Shown in pieces: positions 1 to 10,088 of a DNA stretch of 64,000 nucleotides. This DNA comes from Rhodopirellula halodulae. GTDB lineage: Bacteria; Planctomycetota; Planctomycetia; Pirellulales; Pirellulaceae. The translations under genes were made by a program, and so were the position numbers. The notes beneath the pieces were generated by a model. It saw nothing but the letters and a program-made list of their open reading frames with translations, made no database searches and was not told the origin of the DNA. Within the stretch, counting starts at the first letter, position 1; each line of letters opens with the position of its first letter. The DNA is taken from positions 1,873,372 to 1,937,371 of the forward strand of contig NZ_JAJKFV010000029.1 in the NCBI RefSeq assembly GCF_020966775.1, written 5' to 3'.

Positions 1-960
1 ACGCCGCAGTGGGCTCAGGTGGACCAAGGTCCGGAAACCTTTTTGCCCGAACGTGTGCAACTCAGCTTCACCGGCAATTTCGAACAAGAACCCGTGATCG
101 ACAGTGGCTTCGGCCCCTACGGACTGACTCGGTTGTGTTACGAGACAGGTGGCATCTACTTCACCGTGCACCCGAACCGCAACGTTTCGCGAGAAGTTCG
201 TCGTGGTGAGATCGATGCGTTCACGGCTGATCTGCGTGCCTTCTTTGATCCGTCTGCGATGGCCCGGTATCGGCCTGACTACTTGTCGCCACAAGACTAC
301 GTGAAAGCAGTCAAACGCAGTCCCTTGCGACAAGCTTTGATCTCGGCGGCTCAAATCAAGAACGTCAACGGAATCCAACGCCCACAAACGCGTTTCGTCA
401 AACGAAGTGAAGCCGGTTTGGCTCAAGCTTTGACCACGGCCCAGCAAGACGCGGCGAAATTAGAACCTGTTTTGGTTCAACTGTCGGCAACATTGGAGCA
501 GGGATTGAAGGATCGCGAAGAAGAGGAAAGCCTGCGTTGGTTGGCTGGATATGACTTGGCCTACGGTCGCGTGTTGGCCCAAAAAGTTCGCACGGAGACT
601 TACAACGCGATTTTGGCGAAAGCCAAACGCGGGATGCCGTTCGAGAAAGAGAAGAACAACACGTGGGTACTTGTTCCTGCTGACGAAATCACCGTTGGAA
701 GCAAGTGGCAGCGGGAAGCCGACACCGCTCGCGAATTTTTGCAGCGTGTCGCTAGCGAGCACGAAGGAACGCCCTGGGCCATGTTGGCAAAGAAAGAGTT
801 GGAAGTGCCAATTGGTTGGAAGTGGACGGAGACGTTCACGGACTTGAGTCCGCCACGGCAAGGTGGAGGCAACAACGGAAACAACAACAACCGCCCTCCA
901 CGCGATGATGAAAAGCGAATGATCAAGCGTGCTCCCAAACGTCCCGTACCAAAGCTCTGA
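1..960 (+). CDS. C-terminal part of a probable VWA-domain protein (5' end outside the window)
   Basis: The frame is open from the first base of the window, so the gene begins upstream and only about 319 codons are seen. The first 60 residues, with a GFGPYGLTRLCYETGG-type stretch followed by HPNRNV, resemble the last strand and helix of von Willebrand factor A domains in planctomycete proteins. A helical middle (LTTAQQDAAKLEPVLVQLSATLEQ-like) follows, then a conserved-looking tail domain and a low-complexity end rich in Gly, Asn, Pro and Arg (RGGGNNGNNNNRPP, then basic KRAPKRPVPKL). Its partner and reaction cannot be told from this fragment. The VWA call is inference from a short stretch and needs the missing N-terminus. 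The next gene lies 266 bases downstream on the same strand. Confidence 0.6.
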   Translation, partial: TPQWAQVDQGPETFLPERVQLSFTGNFEQEPVIDSGFGPYGLTRLCYETGGIYFTVHPNRNVSREVRRGEIDAFTADLRAFFDPSAMARYRPDYLSPQDYVKAVKRSPLRQALISAAQIKNVNGIQRPQTRFVKRSEAGLAQALTTAQQDAAKLEPVLVQLSATLEQGLKDREEEESLRWLAGYDLAYGRVLAQKVRTETYNAILAKAKRGMPFEKEKNNTWVLVPADEITVGSKWQREADTAREFLQRVASEHEGTPWAMLAKKELEVPIGWKWTETFTDLSPPRQGGGNNGNNNNRPPRDDEKRMIKRAPKRPVPKL

Positions 961-1226
961 AGCCGCTTGATTGCCGGACGCACTGGTGCGATGCCAGCGT
1001 GGGCGTGAGTTTCGACCTGCCGCCCGAAGTTTGTTTCCCGCGTGAAACAGCTGGGAGGGCCTGGATTTCCCTCGTAAATACGGGTGGGTTGGTGTGGCGG
1101 CGGACGAAGAAAACTTCGTAGCTTCCGCTCAAGCGTCAAGGTCGACGCAACCGATACCACCGATGCCGGGCCACCCGAGCCTGTCTTTTGGCATTCCTTC
1201 GAGAACGACAAAAAGGATTTTGTCCG

Positions 1227-2357
1227 ATGCGTTTGTGCACCCAACCGCCGCGAAGCAAGTCTGAAGCTTCACCAGCAGGACTTGGTCGAGTGTTGCCTTT
1301 GTTTGCAATTGCGTTTGGGCTTTGCACTCTGAATGCCAACCTCGCGCACGCTGAGATTGCTTGGCGGAAGGATCTGACCACGGCTCAGGCGGAAGCGGCT
1401 CAAAGTGGCAAAGCGTTGCTGTTGCATTTCACCAGCGACAATTGCGTCTGGTGCGATCGTTTGGAAGCCGGTGCTTTCCAAGATCCCACCGTTAATTCCG
1501 CGATCGAAAAGAGCTTCGTTCCTGTCAAGATTCACGCGGGAAAGTCACCGGAGCTGGCTCGCATGTTCAAGGTCACCAAGTTCCCAACGGACTTGATGTT
1601 GACGGCCACCGGTAAACCTCTCGGGGGTTCGGTCAGCCCTCAAAAACCACAGCAGTACATCGCAATGTTGGGGCAGGCAGCCAGCAAAATGCCAGCACCT
1701 GTGACCACGCCACCGTCCGCTCCTGCACAAACGATGCTTGCTTCTGGACGAACAGGAGCAGCGACAACCACGACTGCTCAAGCAACCACCGGGCAACCGC
1801 AGCAGAACCCGCATGTGGGGCCAACTGCCAATCTGCCCTCCGCGGAAAGTCAATTTCCTGGTGGAGCGACCGCACAATTGGCCGGTGCTCGCACCGACGG
1901 CATGACGCTCGGAATGCCTGCTCAGTCGCAACCTCCGATCCCAAACAAAACCCCTGCATTTGGGACCGATCAGCCAAAGCTCGCCATGGAAGGTTTCTGT
2001 TCCGTCACAGTGATCAACGAAGATCGTTGGGCCGAAGGCAACCCGAAGTTTGGCGTCGTTCACTTGGGCAAGTTGTACTTGTTTGAATCCGAAGACAAGA
2101 TGCAAACATTCTTGGCGGATCCCTCGCCATACACGCCTGTGCTGAATGAAATCGATGTGGTCCGATTCTTCGAGGAACGTGTGATCGTTCCCGGGAAACG
2201 CCAATTTGGAATGAAGGATCCTGTTCATCAACGCATGTTCTTTTTCGCCGACGAAGCGGCGATGGATCACTTCTACAACGAGTACGAACGTTACACGGAC
2301 GCCGCCATCGAAGTCATGGACCGTGCCGTGCGGGACGCCAATCCCAACTTGAACTGA
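1227..2357 (+). CDS. Secreted thioredoxin-like protein with a C-terminal YHS-like region
   Basis: I start at the ATG at 1227, not the upstream TTG at 1188, because it gives a good signal peptide (basic start, hydrophobic core, ANLAHA cleavage near residue 42). Residues about 43-150 form a thioredoxin fold of the DUF255/thioredoxin_7 kind, with a CVWC redox motif at residues 73-76 and a cis-proline segment (TKFPTDLML). A Pro/Thr/Gln-rich linker covers about 160-255. The last 120 residues (GFCSVTVINE, then GKLYLFESEDKMQTFLADPSPY) look like a YHS metal-binding-type domain, possibly followed by a second degenerate copy (HQRMFFFADEAAMDHF). It probably acts as a periplasmic disulfide or metal-handling protein; that role is inference. 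A hairpin terminator follows at 2413-2444. Confidence 0.75.
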   Translation: MRLCTQPPRSKSEASPAGLGRVLPLFAIAFGLCTLNANLAHAEIAWRKDLTTAQAEAAQSGKALLLHFTSDNCVWCDRLEAGAFQDPTVNSAIEKSFVPVKIHAGKSPELARMFKVTKFPTDLMLTATGKPLGGSVSPQKPQQYIAMLGQAASKMPAPVTTPPSAPAQTMLASGRTGAATTTTAQATTGQPQQNPHVGPTANLPSAESQFPGGATAQLAGARTDGMTLGMPAQSQPPIPNKTPAFGTDQPKLAMEGFCSVTVINEDRWAEGNPKFGVVHLGKLYLFESEDKMQTFLADPSPYTPVLNEIDVVRFFEERVIVPGKRQFGMKDPVHQRMFFFADEAAMDHFYNEYERYTDAAIEVMDRAVRDANPNLN

Positions 2358-2412
2358 AAGCAACGCAGTGAGCGAAGTAAAGCTTGTTCGCGAACCGTTC
2401 AAACACCGCCAA

Positions 2413-2444
2413 TGCCTTCCTTTTCGCGAGGAAGGCACTTTTCT
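2413..2444 (+). terminator. Rho-independent-type terminator after the thioredoxin/YHS gene
   Basis: An 8-bp perfect stem (TGCCTTCC at 2413-2420 with GGAAGGCA at 2430-2437) closes a 9-base loop and is followed by CTTTTC. It lies about 55 bases after the stop of the upstream plus-strand gene. The T tract is short, so termination may be partial. Confidence 0.65.
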
Positions 2445-2656
2445 TTGGTCGGTGATTATCGCTAGATGCGTTGCCCATCCGCGGTAATCGAGATCGGTTG
2501 CAACGGATCGGACGGTTTTGCGGTTCAAGGAAACTTGGAAGGTGGAGTCGATCGGGTTCGAATTGACGCCTTACTCACCAACATGGGGTACGCTTCAACG
2601 CGGAACCACGTCACGGGGGCGAGGCCGCAATGATTGCACCTTGTTGAGAAGCACGC

Positions 2657-4786
2657 ATGGGTTCGCCTAGCTCAGACGTCTCGGGATCCGTCTCCACCCA
2701 AACACTTGCCAACAAAAAAGCAACGTCCTGGTTTGTGTTTGCCGGTGCCACGTTGCTGGGCGCGTTCTTGGTGTTCCAAGTCCAGCCCGTGATCAGCAAG
2801 TGCGTGTTGCCATGGTTTGGTGGCACACCTGCGGTTTGGACAACCTGTTTGTTGTTCTTTCAAGTCTTGCTGTTTGGCGGCTATTTGTACGCTCATTGTC
2901 TGCGTCGATTCTTCTCGCCAACGTTGCAAGGAATCATTCATTTGTCGCTGCTGTGTGCGGCGGCGTGGTCGTTGCCGATTGCACCATCGGATGCTTGGAA
3001 GCCGATCGGTACCGAAGATCCCACGTTCACCCTGTTGTGGTTGCTGACAGCCCACGTCGCATTGCCGTATTTCGTGTTGTCCAGCACGGGACCGTTGGTG
3101 CAAGCGTGGCTGAGCTATGAAAATCAATCGGATTCCGTTTATCGACTTTATGCGTTGTCGAACGTGGGTTCGTTGGTCGCTTTGTTGAGCTATCCGTTTG
3201 TGGTCGAGCCGCTATTGTCCGTCGAACAACAGTCGATTGTTTGGTCATTGGCCTTTTATGGTTTTGTCATCATCGATGGATGGCTGGCCATCAGTCTGCT
3301 GGGGCGTCGTCGTCGAAAGCCGAATAGCAGCGACTTGGAGAGTGTGGAAGCGTCTGTTTCATCCGGACAAAGCGTGCCAATGACCGACTGGATGGTTTGG
3401 ATTGGACTGCCTGCTCTTGCTTCGGTCATGTTGTTGGTCGTGACCAGCCATGTCTGCCAAGACATTGCGGTGATGCCATTTTTGTGGGTGTTGCCGCTGA
3501 GCTTGTATCTCCTCAGCTTCATCGTCAGCTTTGATTCACCCGCCTGGTATCGTCCCAAATTGATCGCCGCCGCAACGGGTTTGGCCTTTGTCGGTATTCA
3601 GGTCAAAGGCTGGTTCCCTGGTGGATGGCAAATGCCCGTAGAGGCGCTGGCTTATCTGGTTGTCTTGTTCGGTGTGTGCTTACTCTGCCATGGTGAAACG
3701 GCGGCTCGAAAGCCCAGCACCCACCGCTTGACGTTGTACTACGCGATGATCTCGGCCGGCGGAGCGATCGGCGGCATCGTTGTGGCATTGATCTGTCCGA
3801 TGGTGTTCCAGGACTACCGTGAATTGCCTCTGGCGATGGCGTTGTCGATCGGCGTGGTGGCGGTCACATTCCTTGCCTCACGATCGTGGTTGACGACGCA
3901 GTGTGATTGGCGAATGTCCAAAGGGATCATGGGTTTGATCGTTGGAATTATTGGTTTGACCGCGGTGGTCACAACGTTGACCAGCCGAAAAGACACCATT
4001 GATCAACGTCGCAATTTTTTCGGTGTTCTTCGCGTTGAGAATGACGCTGACCGCATTCAGTTGGTGCACGGAAACACGATTCACGGTATTCAACTACACG
4101 GTGAATTGAGCCGGACACCGACGTCGTACTTTGGCTACAGCAGCGGTGTTGGTCGATTGATCAAAGCAATGCAATCAGAACAACCGCAAATGAGGATCGG
4201 TGTGATTGGGTTGGGCTGTGGTGTGTTGGCCGCTTATGGTCGTGAAGGCGACTCGATGGATATGTACGAAATCAATCCGGACGTCTTGGCGATCGCGGAA
4301 GAACACTTCACCTTTTTGAAAGACTGTCCAGCCGAAGTCCGACACCACATTGGCGACGGTCGTTTGTTGCTCGAACGGCAAACTGAAAAACGCTTTGACT
4401 TGCTGATCTTGGACGCGTTCAGCAGCGATGCGATTCCGGCTCACCTTTTGACGTTGGAAGCGATGCTGTTGTATCGCCAGCGATTGGCGAAGGACGGTGT
4501 GCTGGCGATTCATGTGTCGAACAATCACCTGGACCTGGTGCCGCTGACTCACCGGTTGTCGCATTCCATCGGGTTTGAAAGCCGATTGATCCAAAACGAT
4601 CACCGCGATCAAGTGTATACCCGCCCGTCGCGGTGGGTGATCGCCTCGGACCGTGGGGATGGATTCTGGGAAGCCGACACATTGTCGGTTGCTCAGGTGC
4701 CCGATCAAGAGTCTCTGCGTGACGCTCCGCTGTGGACGGACCAACACCACAATCTAGCAAGCGTTTTGATTTGGCCGTCTCTCTGA
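2657..4786 (+). CDS. Fused MFS/spermidine-synthase-like membrane protein
   Basis: The 709-residue protein has an N-terminal membrane half of about ten helices (from the segment starting VFAGATLLGAFLVFQVQP) and a C-terminal Rossmann-fold aminopropyltransferase-like domain from about residue 490. The cofactor glycine motif is GVIGLGCGVLAAYG near residue 513, followed by the acidic MYEINPD; FDLLILDAFSSDAIP near residue 580 matches the catalytic region of spermidine synthases. This architecture is a known bacterial family annotated as fused MFS/spermidine synthase, and its substrate is generally unproven. The soluble domain probably faces the cytoplasm. No polyamine genes are nearby, so a role in polyamine synthesis is not supported by context. 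The start is the ATG at 2657; no strong ribosome binding site is visible. Confidence 0.8.
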   Translation: MGSPSSDVSGSVSTQTLANKKATSWFVFAGATLLGAFLVFQVQPVISKCVLPWFGGTPAVWTTCLLFFQVLLFGGYLYAHCLRRFFSPTLQGIIHLSLLCAAAWSLPIAPSDAWKPIGTEDPTFTLLWLLTAHVALPYFVLSSTGPLVQAWLSYENQSDSVYRLYALSNVGSLVALLSYPFVVEPLLSVEQQSIVWSLAFYGFVIIDGWLAISLLGRRRRKPNSSDLESVEASVSSGQSVPMTDWMVWIGLPALASVMLLVVTSHVCQDIAVMPFLWVLPLSLYLLSFIVSFDSPAWYRPKLIAAATGLAFVGIQVKGWFPGGWQMPVEALAYLVVLFGVCLLCHGETAARKPSTHRLTLYYAMISAGGAIGGIVVALICPMVFQDYRELPLAMALSIGVVAVTFLASRSWLTTQCDWRMSKGIMGLIVGIIGLTAVVTTLTSRKDTIDQRRNFFGVLRVENDADRIQLVHGNTIHGIQLHGELSRTPTSYFGYSSGVGRLIKAMQSEQPQMRIGVIGLGCGVLAAYGREGDSMDMYEINPDVLAIAEEHFTFLKDCPAEVRHHIGDGRLLLERQTEKRFDLLILDAFSSDAIPAHLLTLEAMLLYRQRLAKDGVLAIHVSNNHLDLVPLTHRLSHSIGFESRLIQNDHRDQVYTRPSRWVIASDRGDGFWEADTLSVAQVPDQESLRDAPLWTDQHHNLASVLIWPSL

Positions 4787-4921
4787 GAGGTTGTGAGTCA
4801 GGGGCACGGTTGTGAGGCCAAGGTCGCTGATCGTCATCAGACGAAGACGGAAAATCTTGAAAGAGGCATGGGGCGGGCTTGACGCGAAGCGACCGAGCCC
4901 GATAATTTGCCTCTCTCACAC

Positions 4922-4994
4922 GGGGGATTAGCTCAGTTGGGAGAGCGATTCGCTGGCAGCGAATAGGTCATCGGTTCAAGTCCGTTATCCTCCA
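4922..4994 (+). tRNA. tRNA-Ala (anticodon GGC)
   Basis: A full cloverleaf can be drawn. The acceptor stem is GGGGGAT with ATCCTCC, the D arm GCTC/GAGC, the anticodon stem ATTCG/CGAAT around loop CTGGCAG (anticodon GGC), and the T loop TTCAAGT. Position 3 is G paired with U at position 70, the classic alanine identity element, which supports the assignment independently of the anticodon. The T stem has one T-T mismatch. CCA is not encoded (A is followed by CTC), so it must be added after transcription. Confidence 0.95.
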
Positions 4995-5000
4995 CTCACG

Positions 5001-5036
5001 AAAAAAGCCGTCTGCATTTCGCAGGCGGCTTTTTTC
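5001..5036 (+). terminator. Terminator after tRNA-Ala
   Basis: The 9-bp arms GCCGTCTGC (5007-5015) and GCAGGCGGC (5021-5029) enclose loop ATTTC, with a T-G wobble. The stem is preceded by six A and followed by six T, so the structure can also act on the minus strand and could serve the convergent DUF1501 gene, whose stop is at 5158. Confidence 0.85.
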
Positions 5037-5157
5037 TTTGGCTGATTGACGTCGATGCTGTTTCGGGTGGCTTTTCCCGGAGTCGGTCGGCTTCATTGAA
5101 GACCGCACGGGAGTTCGCACGGCCTGGGCCCGTTCTACCTTGGAGGAGCTGAACGGC

Positions 5158-6636
5158 TCACGCCAGGATGTCTTGGACGACGTGCCCGTGCACATCGGTG
5201 AGCCGGAAGTAGCGGCCTTGAAAACGGTAGGTCAAACGCTCGTGATCGATGCCCAGTAGATGCAGCATCGTCGCGTGCAAGTCGTGGACGTGGACAGGGT
5301 TCTCGGTGATGTTGTAGCAAACCTCATCGGTGGCGCCGTACGACATCCCTGGTTTGATCCCAGCTCCCGCCATCCAAAGTGAGAAGCAGCGCGGATGGTG
5401 GTCTCGGCCATAGGTTTCGGCGTTCAACGTTCCCTGGCAATAAGACGTTCGGCCGAATTCGCCTCCCCAAACCACCAGCGTGTCGTCTAGCAGACCGCAC
5501 TGTTTCAAGTCGTTCACGAGCGCCGTTGTCGCCTGGTCAACGTCTCGGCACTGCCCGGGCAACTGTTTCGGAAGCGTGACGTGTTGGTCCCATCCCATGT
5601 GAAAGAGTTGGATGAAACGCACGTCTCGTTGTGCCAGTCGTCGGGCAAGCAAACAGTTGTAAGCGTATGATCCTCGCTTCTGAACATCTGGGCCATAGGC
5701 GTCCAACACGTGCTGAGGTTCGTCGGAGAAGTCGATCAGATCCGGAACTGAGGTTTGCATCCGGTAAGCCAACTCATACTGCTGGATTCGAGTATGAATT
5801 TCTGGGTCACCAAATTCGTCGAGCTTCTCTTGGTTCAGTTTGGCCAGATCGTCAAGCATTCGACGCCGGGCCGTCGCATCCAGACCATCGGGATTGCTGA
5901 GATACAACACCGGGTCGCCAATGCTCATCAATTTGACGCCTGCATAGGTTGATGGCAGGAAACCACTGCCCCACAGCCGATCGTACAACGGCTGGCAGTT
6001 CGGACGACCCGTGCCTCGCGAAACCATCGAGATGAACGTTGGCAAGTCTTCGTTCATCGTGCCAAGGCCGTAGTGAAGCCATGACCCGACGCTGGGACGG
6101 CCCGGCAGTTGATGCCCACTTTGGAAGAACGTCATCGCGGGGTCGTGGTTGATCGCTTCGGTGTGCATCGAGCGAATCAAACACATGTCGTCGGCGAGTG
6201 TTGAGATCTTGGGAAGCAGTTCGCTGCCCAGTTCCAATCCCGACTCGCCATGCTTGGCGAACTTGTATCGAGATCCCGCAATCGGAAACGATTTTTGATT
6301 CGCCGTCATGCCGGTGACCCGCTGGTTCATTTCAACGTAGTCGGCCAGTTCCCTTCCCTCATGTTCTTGCAACGCAGGTTTGTAGTCAAACAATTCCTGC
6401 TGAGACGGCGCGCCGCTTTGAAACAAGTAGATCACTCGTTTGGCCTTGGGTGGAGTGTGATACTCCCGCATCGAACCGTTTGGCTTGGGGATTGCCGAAT
6501 CATTGGATCCTGCAAACACAGAGTCGCCCATCATCGAAGCCAAAGCAGCCACGCCAACTCCGGACGCAGAACGACCAAAGAAGTGTCGCCGCGTCAGCAT
6601 CATCTGATTTTCAAGAATGGTCTGTTTGATATTCAT
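5158..6636 (-). CDS. DUF1501 family secreted protein (Tat substrate)
   Basis: I place the start at the ATG at 6636 (MNIKQTILENQ). It puts a twin-arginine signal (LTRRHFFGRSASGVGVAALAS, Arg-Arg at residues 15-16) near the N-terminus, while longer starts bury it. The remaining 450 residues match the planctomycete DUF1501 family, which has an alkaline-phosphatase/sulfatase-like fold: IYLFQSGAPSQQELFDYKP near the start, MHTEAINHDPAMTFF in the middle, and VVWGGEFGRTSY with GRDHHPRCFSLWMAGAGI near the end, where metal-ligand-type Asp/His residues cluster. The gene follows the PSCyt1/DUF1553 gene by 66 bases on the same strand, and these two families are a recurrent planctomycete pair. The substrate is unknown. 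Confidence 0.9.
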   Translation of the reverse strand: MNIKQTILENQMMLTRRHFFGRSASGVGVAALASMMGDSVFAGSNDSAIPKPNGSMREYHTPPKAKRVIYLFQSGAPSQQELFDYKPALQEHEGRELADYVEMNQRVTGMTANQKSFPIAGSRYKFAKHGESGLELGSELLPKISTLADDMCLIRSMHTEAINHDPAMTFFQSGHQLPGRPSVGSWLHYGLGTMNEDLPTFISMVSRGTGRPNCQPLYDRLWGSGFLPSTYAGVKLMSIGDPVLYLSNPDGLDATARRRMLDDLAKLNQEKLDEFGDPEIHTRIQQYELAYRMQTSVPDLIDFSDEPQHVLDAYGPDVQKRGSYAYNCLLARRLAQRDVRFIQLFHMGWDQHVTLPKQLPGQCRDVDQATTALVNDLKQCGLLDDTLVVWGGEFGRTSYCQGTLNAETYGRDHHPRCFSLWMAGAGIKPGMSYGATDEVCYNITENPVHVHDLHATMLHLLGIDHERLTYRFQGRYFRLTDVHGHVVQDILA

Positions 6637-6702
6637 GGTGGTTGTTTCTTTCGTGTGCGTCTTAGTCGGGCGAGTTCCAGTCTGTGCGAGCAAATGAAAC
6701 CT

Positions 6703-9700
6703 TCATTCGATGGTCACAAACTTGTCTGTGTTCATGATCAAATGCGCCACCATCGTGGTTGCAGCCAATTCGATCGCATTCAGCGATTCGTCACGTTTTG
6801 ATTGCCCGATCGACAGAAGCTTCTCTGCCTCGTTTGCATTTTGCTGATAGTGTTGGCGAAAGTAAGAAAGGTTGTCCCGCATGACATCCAGGCTCGCTTC
6901 ACTTGGTTGGCGGCTGACCGCGGCGGCATACATGGATCGAATCCGTTGCTCGTCATTTGCTTCGTGACTCTGAAGCGTCTTCTCAGCTAAGTTCCTCGCG
7001 GCTTCAATGAACGTTGGGTCGTTCATCAACACGAGTGCCTGCAATGGCGTGTTCGTCCGCCGGACTTGGACATTGCACACTTCGCGACCCGCGGCATCGA
7101 AGATGATTTGCCTTGGCGGATTCACCGCACGCTTCCAGTAGGTGTACATGCTTTTGCGATAAAGGTCGCCACCGTCGCTCGCTGCGTAGCGTGTGCCAGC
7201 GTTGGCCGCAACGGTCTCCCACAAACCATCGGGTTGGTACGGTTTGACGGGTGGACCACCGGCTTTTTCATTCAGCGTTCCTGATGCCTGGAGCGCGACA
7301 TCGCGAATGGTGAAACCATCGGCTCGATATCGGGGACCGCGTGCCAGCAAGCGATTTCCCGGATCAATTGATGATAGCTCGGGACGATGCTTGGAAGATT
7401 GGCGGAAGGCGGCACTGGTCACAATCATTCGGTGCATCGCCTGGATGTCCCAGCCCGAATCCATCAGTTCCACGGCGAGGAAGTCCAACAATTCAGGATG
7501 GCTGGGCGTTTCACCCTGCAGCCCAAAGTCCTCCGACGTTTTTACCAGTCCGACACCAAAGTGGTTTTGCCAAAGGCGGTTGACGATCACGCGAGCCGTC
7601 AAAGGGTTGTCTCGCGAAACGAGCCAACGCGCCAGTTCCAAGCGATTGCTAGGTTGTCGATCATCAACCGAAACGCTGTCGCGGGACGACTGCTCAGACG
7701 CCCGCCCCAGCAAAGCCGCCGGAATACCGCGAGGAAGCGGTTCGTCTTTGTTGGGCTGGTCATACTGGCCACGGTTGAGCAGGTAAGCCGGCTTGGCTCC
7801 ACCCTGCCGTTCCCGCATGACCATCACGTTGACACGCGGACCGGCTTGCAGAGTCAGTTTGTATTCCGCTGCGTTGTAACGCTGTTTTGCGGCTTTCAAT
7901 TCTGGATCGATCGACTGGTAGTGTTCCCGCAGTTTCTTGATGTCTTGTTGGGATCGTTTGTCGGCCGGCTTACGTAGACGTTGAGCCAAGTCCGCGTCCA
8001 AACCCGCGAATTCGGCGACCGCGCTCTGTGACCATTGAACGCGGAGCTTTCCGATGGAATGATTCTTGAATTGGCTGTTGAAATGCAGTGACAGAGTAAC
8101 CGTTGCATCCGAATCGACAGGGATCGGATCCTTCAGCGTCAAAATTGCATGGACGGGTGCTGCCTTCTTCACGCTGCCGAACACGGCCCACCCACTTCGT
8201 GGATCATCGTCAATCGCTTTGGCGACGTCGTATCCTGACTGTTCCGCGTTGGCTGAGATACTTTTTATGGCGACGGAATTTCCACCGAGGGAAACTTCTA
8301 GATTCGTCAGAACAAAGTTGCCGTTGACGCTCGGTGCTAGTTGAAGTGGTTTCGTGAAGCGTTCATCGGGCAAAGCCTCGATCTTGATTGCGGTGATTGG
8401 TTTGGATGATTCCAGGCCGTCTGGCAAAAACGACAGCTCATAGGTCACGCCATTGGCGTTTTCGGCTGAGTAGACAACTGTGTTGTCGTTTTTTAGCTCC
8501 AGAATTCCTTCGCCCGTCAGGTCAGCGTCGAGAATTTTAGCGTCATTCCAGGTGACTTGATGAGATTGCAATTCCGTGTGTTTGGCTTCGATCCAGGCAT
8601 CGGCTCTCGCGTTCAGTTGTGATTGGGCCGCGTCCAGTGCTGCTTGCGCGTCCTTGACCGCAATGAGCAAATCGGGGTCGACTTCCGCCAAAGGCGAAAA
8701 GGCTTTGATCGTTGGGTCTGCATTGACTCCTTTGCCAACTCCGCGTTCACCAATGTTGTTGAAGTAGGCGAAGAATTGATAGAACTCACGCTGGCTGAGC
8801 GGATCGTATTTGTGGTCGTGGCAGCGCGCGCATCCCATGGTGAGCCCGAGCCACACCGTCGACGTCGTTTCCACTCGGTCGATAGTGTTCTCGACCGAGA
8901 ACTCTTCGGGTAAAGCACCGGCTTCGTTGTTTTGCCGATGGTTGCGATTGAACGCGGTTGCCAGACGTTGGCTGTCCGTCGCGTTGGGAAGCATGTCCCC
9001 GGCGAGTTGCTCAATGGTGAACTCATCAAAAGGCATGTTGTTGTGAAACGCTTGGATGACCCAGTCTCGCCAAGGCCAATTGGTGCGTTCTTGATCGACT
9101 TGGTACCCGTCGGTGTCGGCGTACCGGGCTGCGTCAAGCCATAGCAATGCCTGTCGCTCGGCGTACCCCATGGAGCCAAGGAACTCGTTGATGATCTCGG
9201 CATAGGCTTCATCGCTGGGTTCGGCAACGAACCTATTGATCTGCTGTTCGGACGGTAGAAGTCCAGTGAGCGTCAACGAGACTCGGCGAAGCAGTGTCGC
9301 TGGATCCGCGGGATCGGAGGGTGTGATGCCTTCTTCCATCAACCGTCGCCCGATGAAGGCGTCGATGGGATTTTGGGACCAGCGTTCCTTTTGTTCTTCG
9401 GGCCAATCCGATTGCGACACGATTTCGCGAGGCACGTCCGCCTTCTTGGGACGATCGAATGCCCAGTGCCCTTCGTATTCGGCTCCCTGCTGAATCCACA
9501 ATTGCAGGATCCGCTTTTCATCTTCGCTCAGCGAACGATTGCTGTCCGGTGGTGGCATCACGTCGTATTCATCGTCGCTGCGAATTCGCGTGATCAATTC
9601 GCTGGCGTCAGGATCACCCGGGACAACGCCAGCGTAACCACCCAAATCGGCGAACAGGTGCTCTTCGTCATCCAACCGAAATTCGGAATCCTGGTTTTGC

Positions 9701-9831
9701 GAATCGGGACCGTGGCAATGGAAGCAGCGATCCGAAAGAATGGGCAGCACCTGGCTGCTGAAATCGATCTTCTCGGCCACAGCGACCGTCGGAACGAACG
9801 CGAAAGCGAGGATAAGTGAGCTGTATTTCAT
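6703..9831 (-). CDS. PSCyt1/DUF1549/DUF1553 secreted heme-binding protein
   Basis: The ATG at 9831 ([19 protein letters not shown]) gives a clean signal peptide and is preferred to a start 39 codons upstream. Just after it is a planctomycete cytochrome motif, CFHCH at residues 36-40 (CxxCH), then [14 protein letters not shown], typical of the PSCyt1 domain. A DUF1549-type region follows ([49 protein letters not shown], then [16 protein letters not shown] with a second CxxCH). A variable insert with a beta-rich, discoidin-like section is in the middle. The C-terminus is DUF1553-like ([27 protein letters not shown], then [23 protein letters not shown]). It is likely periplasmic and redox-active in an unknown pathway with the downstream DUF1501 protein. 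Confidence 0.9.
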   Translation of the reverse strand: MKYSSLILAFAFVPTVAVAEKIDFSSQVLPILSDRCFHCHGPDSQNQDSEFRLDDEEHLFADLGGYAGVVPGDPDASELITRIRSDDEYDVMPPPDSNRSLSEDEKRILQLWIQQGAEYEGHWAFDRPKKADVPREIVSQSDWPEEQKERWSQNPIDAFIGRRLMEEGITPSDPADPATLLRRVSLTLTGLLPSEQQINRFVAEPSDEAYAEIINEFLGSMGYAERQALLWLDAARYADTDGYQVDQERTNWPWRDWVIQAFHNNMPFDEFTIEQLAGDMLPNATDSQRLATAFNRNHRQNNEAGALPEEFSVENTIDRVETTSTVWLGLTMGCARCHDHKYDPLSQREFYQFFAYFNNIGERGVGKGVNADPTIKAFSPLAEVDPDLLIAVKDAQAALDAAQSQLNARADAWIEAKHTELQSHQVTWNDAKILDADLTGEGILELKNDNTVVYSAENANGVTYELSFLPDGLESSKPITAIKIEALPDERFTKPLQLAPSVNGNFVLTNLEVSLGGNSVAIKSISANAEQSGYDVAKAIDDDPRSGWAVFGSVKKAAPVHAILTLKDPIPVDSDATVTLSLHFNSQFKNHSIGKLRVQWSQSAVAEFAGLDADLAQRLRKPADKRSQQDIKKLREHYQSIDPELKAAKQRYNAAEYKLTLQAGPRVNVMVMRERQGGAKPAYLLNRGQYDQPNKDEPLPRGIPAALLGRASEQSSRDSVSVDDRQPSNRLELARWLVSRDNPLTARVIVNRLWQNHFGVGLVKTSEDFGLQGETPSHPELLDFLAVELMDSGWDIQAMHRMIVTSAAFRQSSKHRPELSSIDPGNRLLARGPRYRADGFTIRDVALQASGTLNEKAGGPPVKPYQPDGLWETVAANAGTRYAASDGGDLYRKSMYTYWKRAVNPPRQIIFDAAGREVCNVQVRRTNTPLQALVLMNDPTFIEAARNLAEKTLQSHEANDEQRIRSMYAAAVSRQPSEASLDVMRDNLSYFRQHYQQNANEAEKLLSIGQSKRDESLNAIELAATTMVAHLIMNTDKFVTIE

Positions 9832-9942
9832 CGAGACGATTGAAATGAGGCGGGAAGGCGGGGTGGCGGGCGAGCAAGAAATAGCGGGAAAATTCGGTTG
9901 ACGCACCGCCGGAAATGGCGTTTCACCGATGGCCCTATAACA

Positions 9943-10021
9943 GTTCACTCCCGTTGCGATCGAAACCTGCCGCCATTTTCGCGTTTTTTTGCGGCAGGAT
10001 TTCTGCCGGGTGGGAGTAAAC
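9943..10021. promoter_or_regulatory. Nested inverted repeats in the divergent promoter region
   Basis: Between the divergent PSCyt1 gene and sigma factor gene there is an outer inverted repeat (GTTCACTCCC at 9943-9952 against GGGAGTAAAC at 10012-10021, one mismatch). Inside it is a perfect inner repeat (CCTGCCGC at 9966-9973 against GCGGCAGG at 9991-9998). The right inner arm can alternatively pair with CTGCCG at 10003-10008. This may be an operator or an RNA leader with competing hairpins. No function is proven. Confidence 0.4.
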
Positions 10022-10088
10022 CGATGAACGCACCCAATCTAAAAAGCTAATTCCACACACGAGTGGCCCCGCGAGAACTTATTGACGA

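Noticed and set aside
1545-2528. Minus-strand frame of 327 codons opposite the thioredoxin/YHS gene
   Set aside because: It is antisense to a gene with a signal peptide and clear domain motifs.
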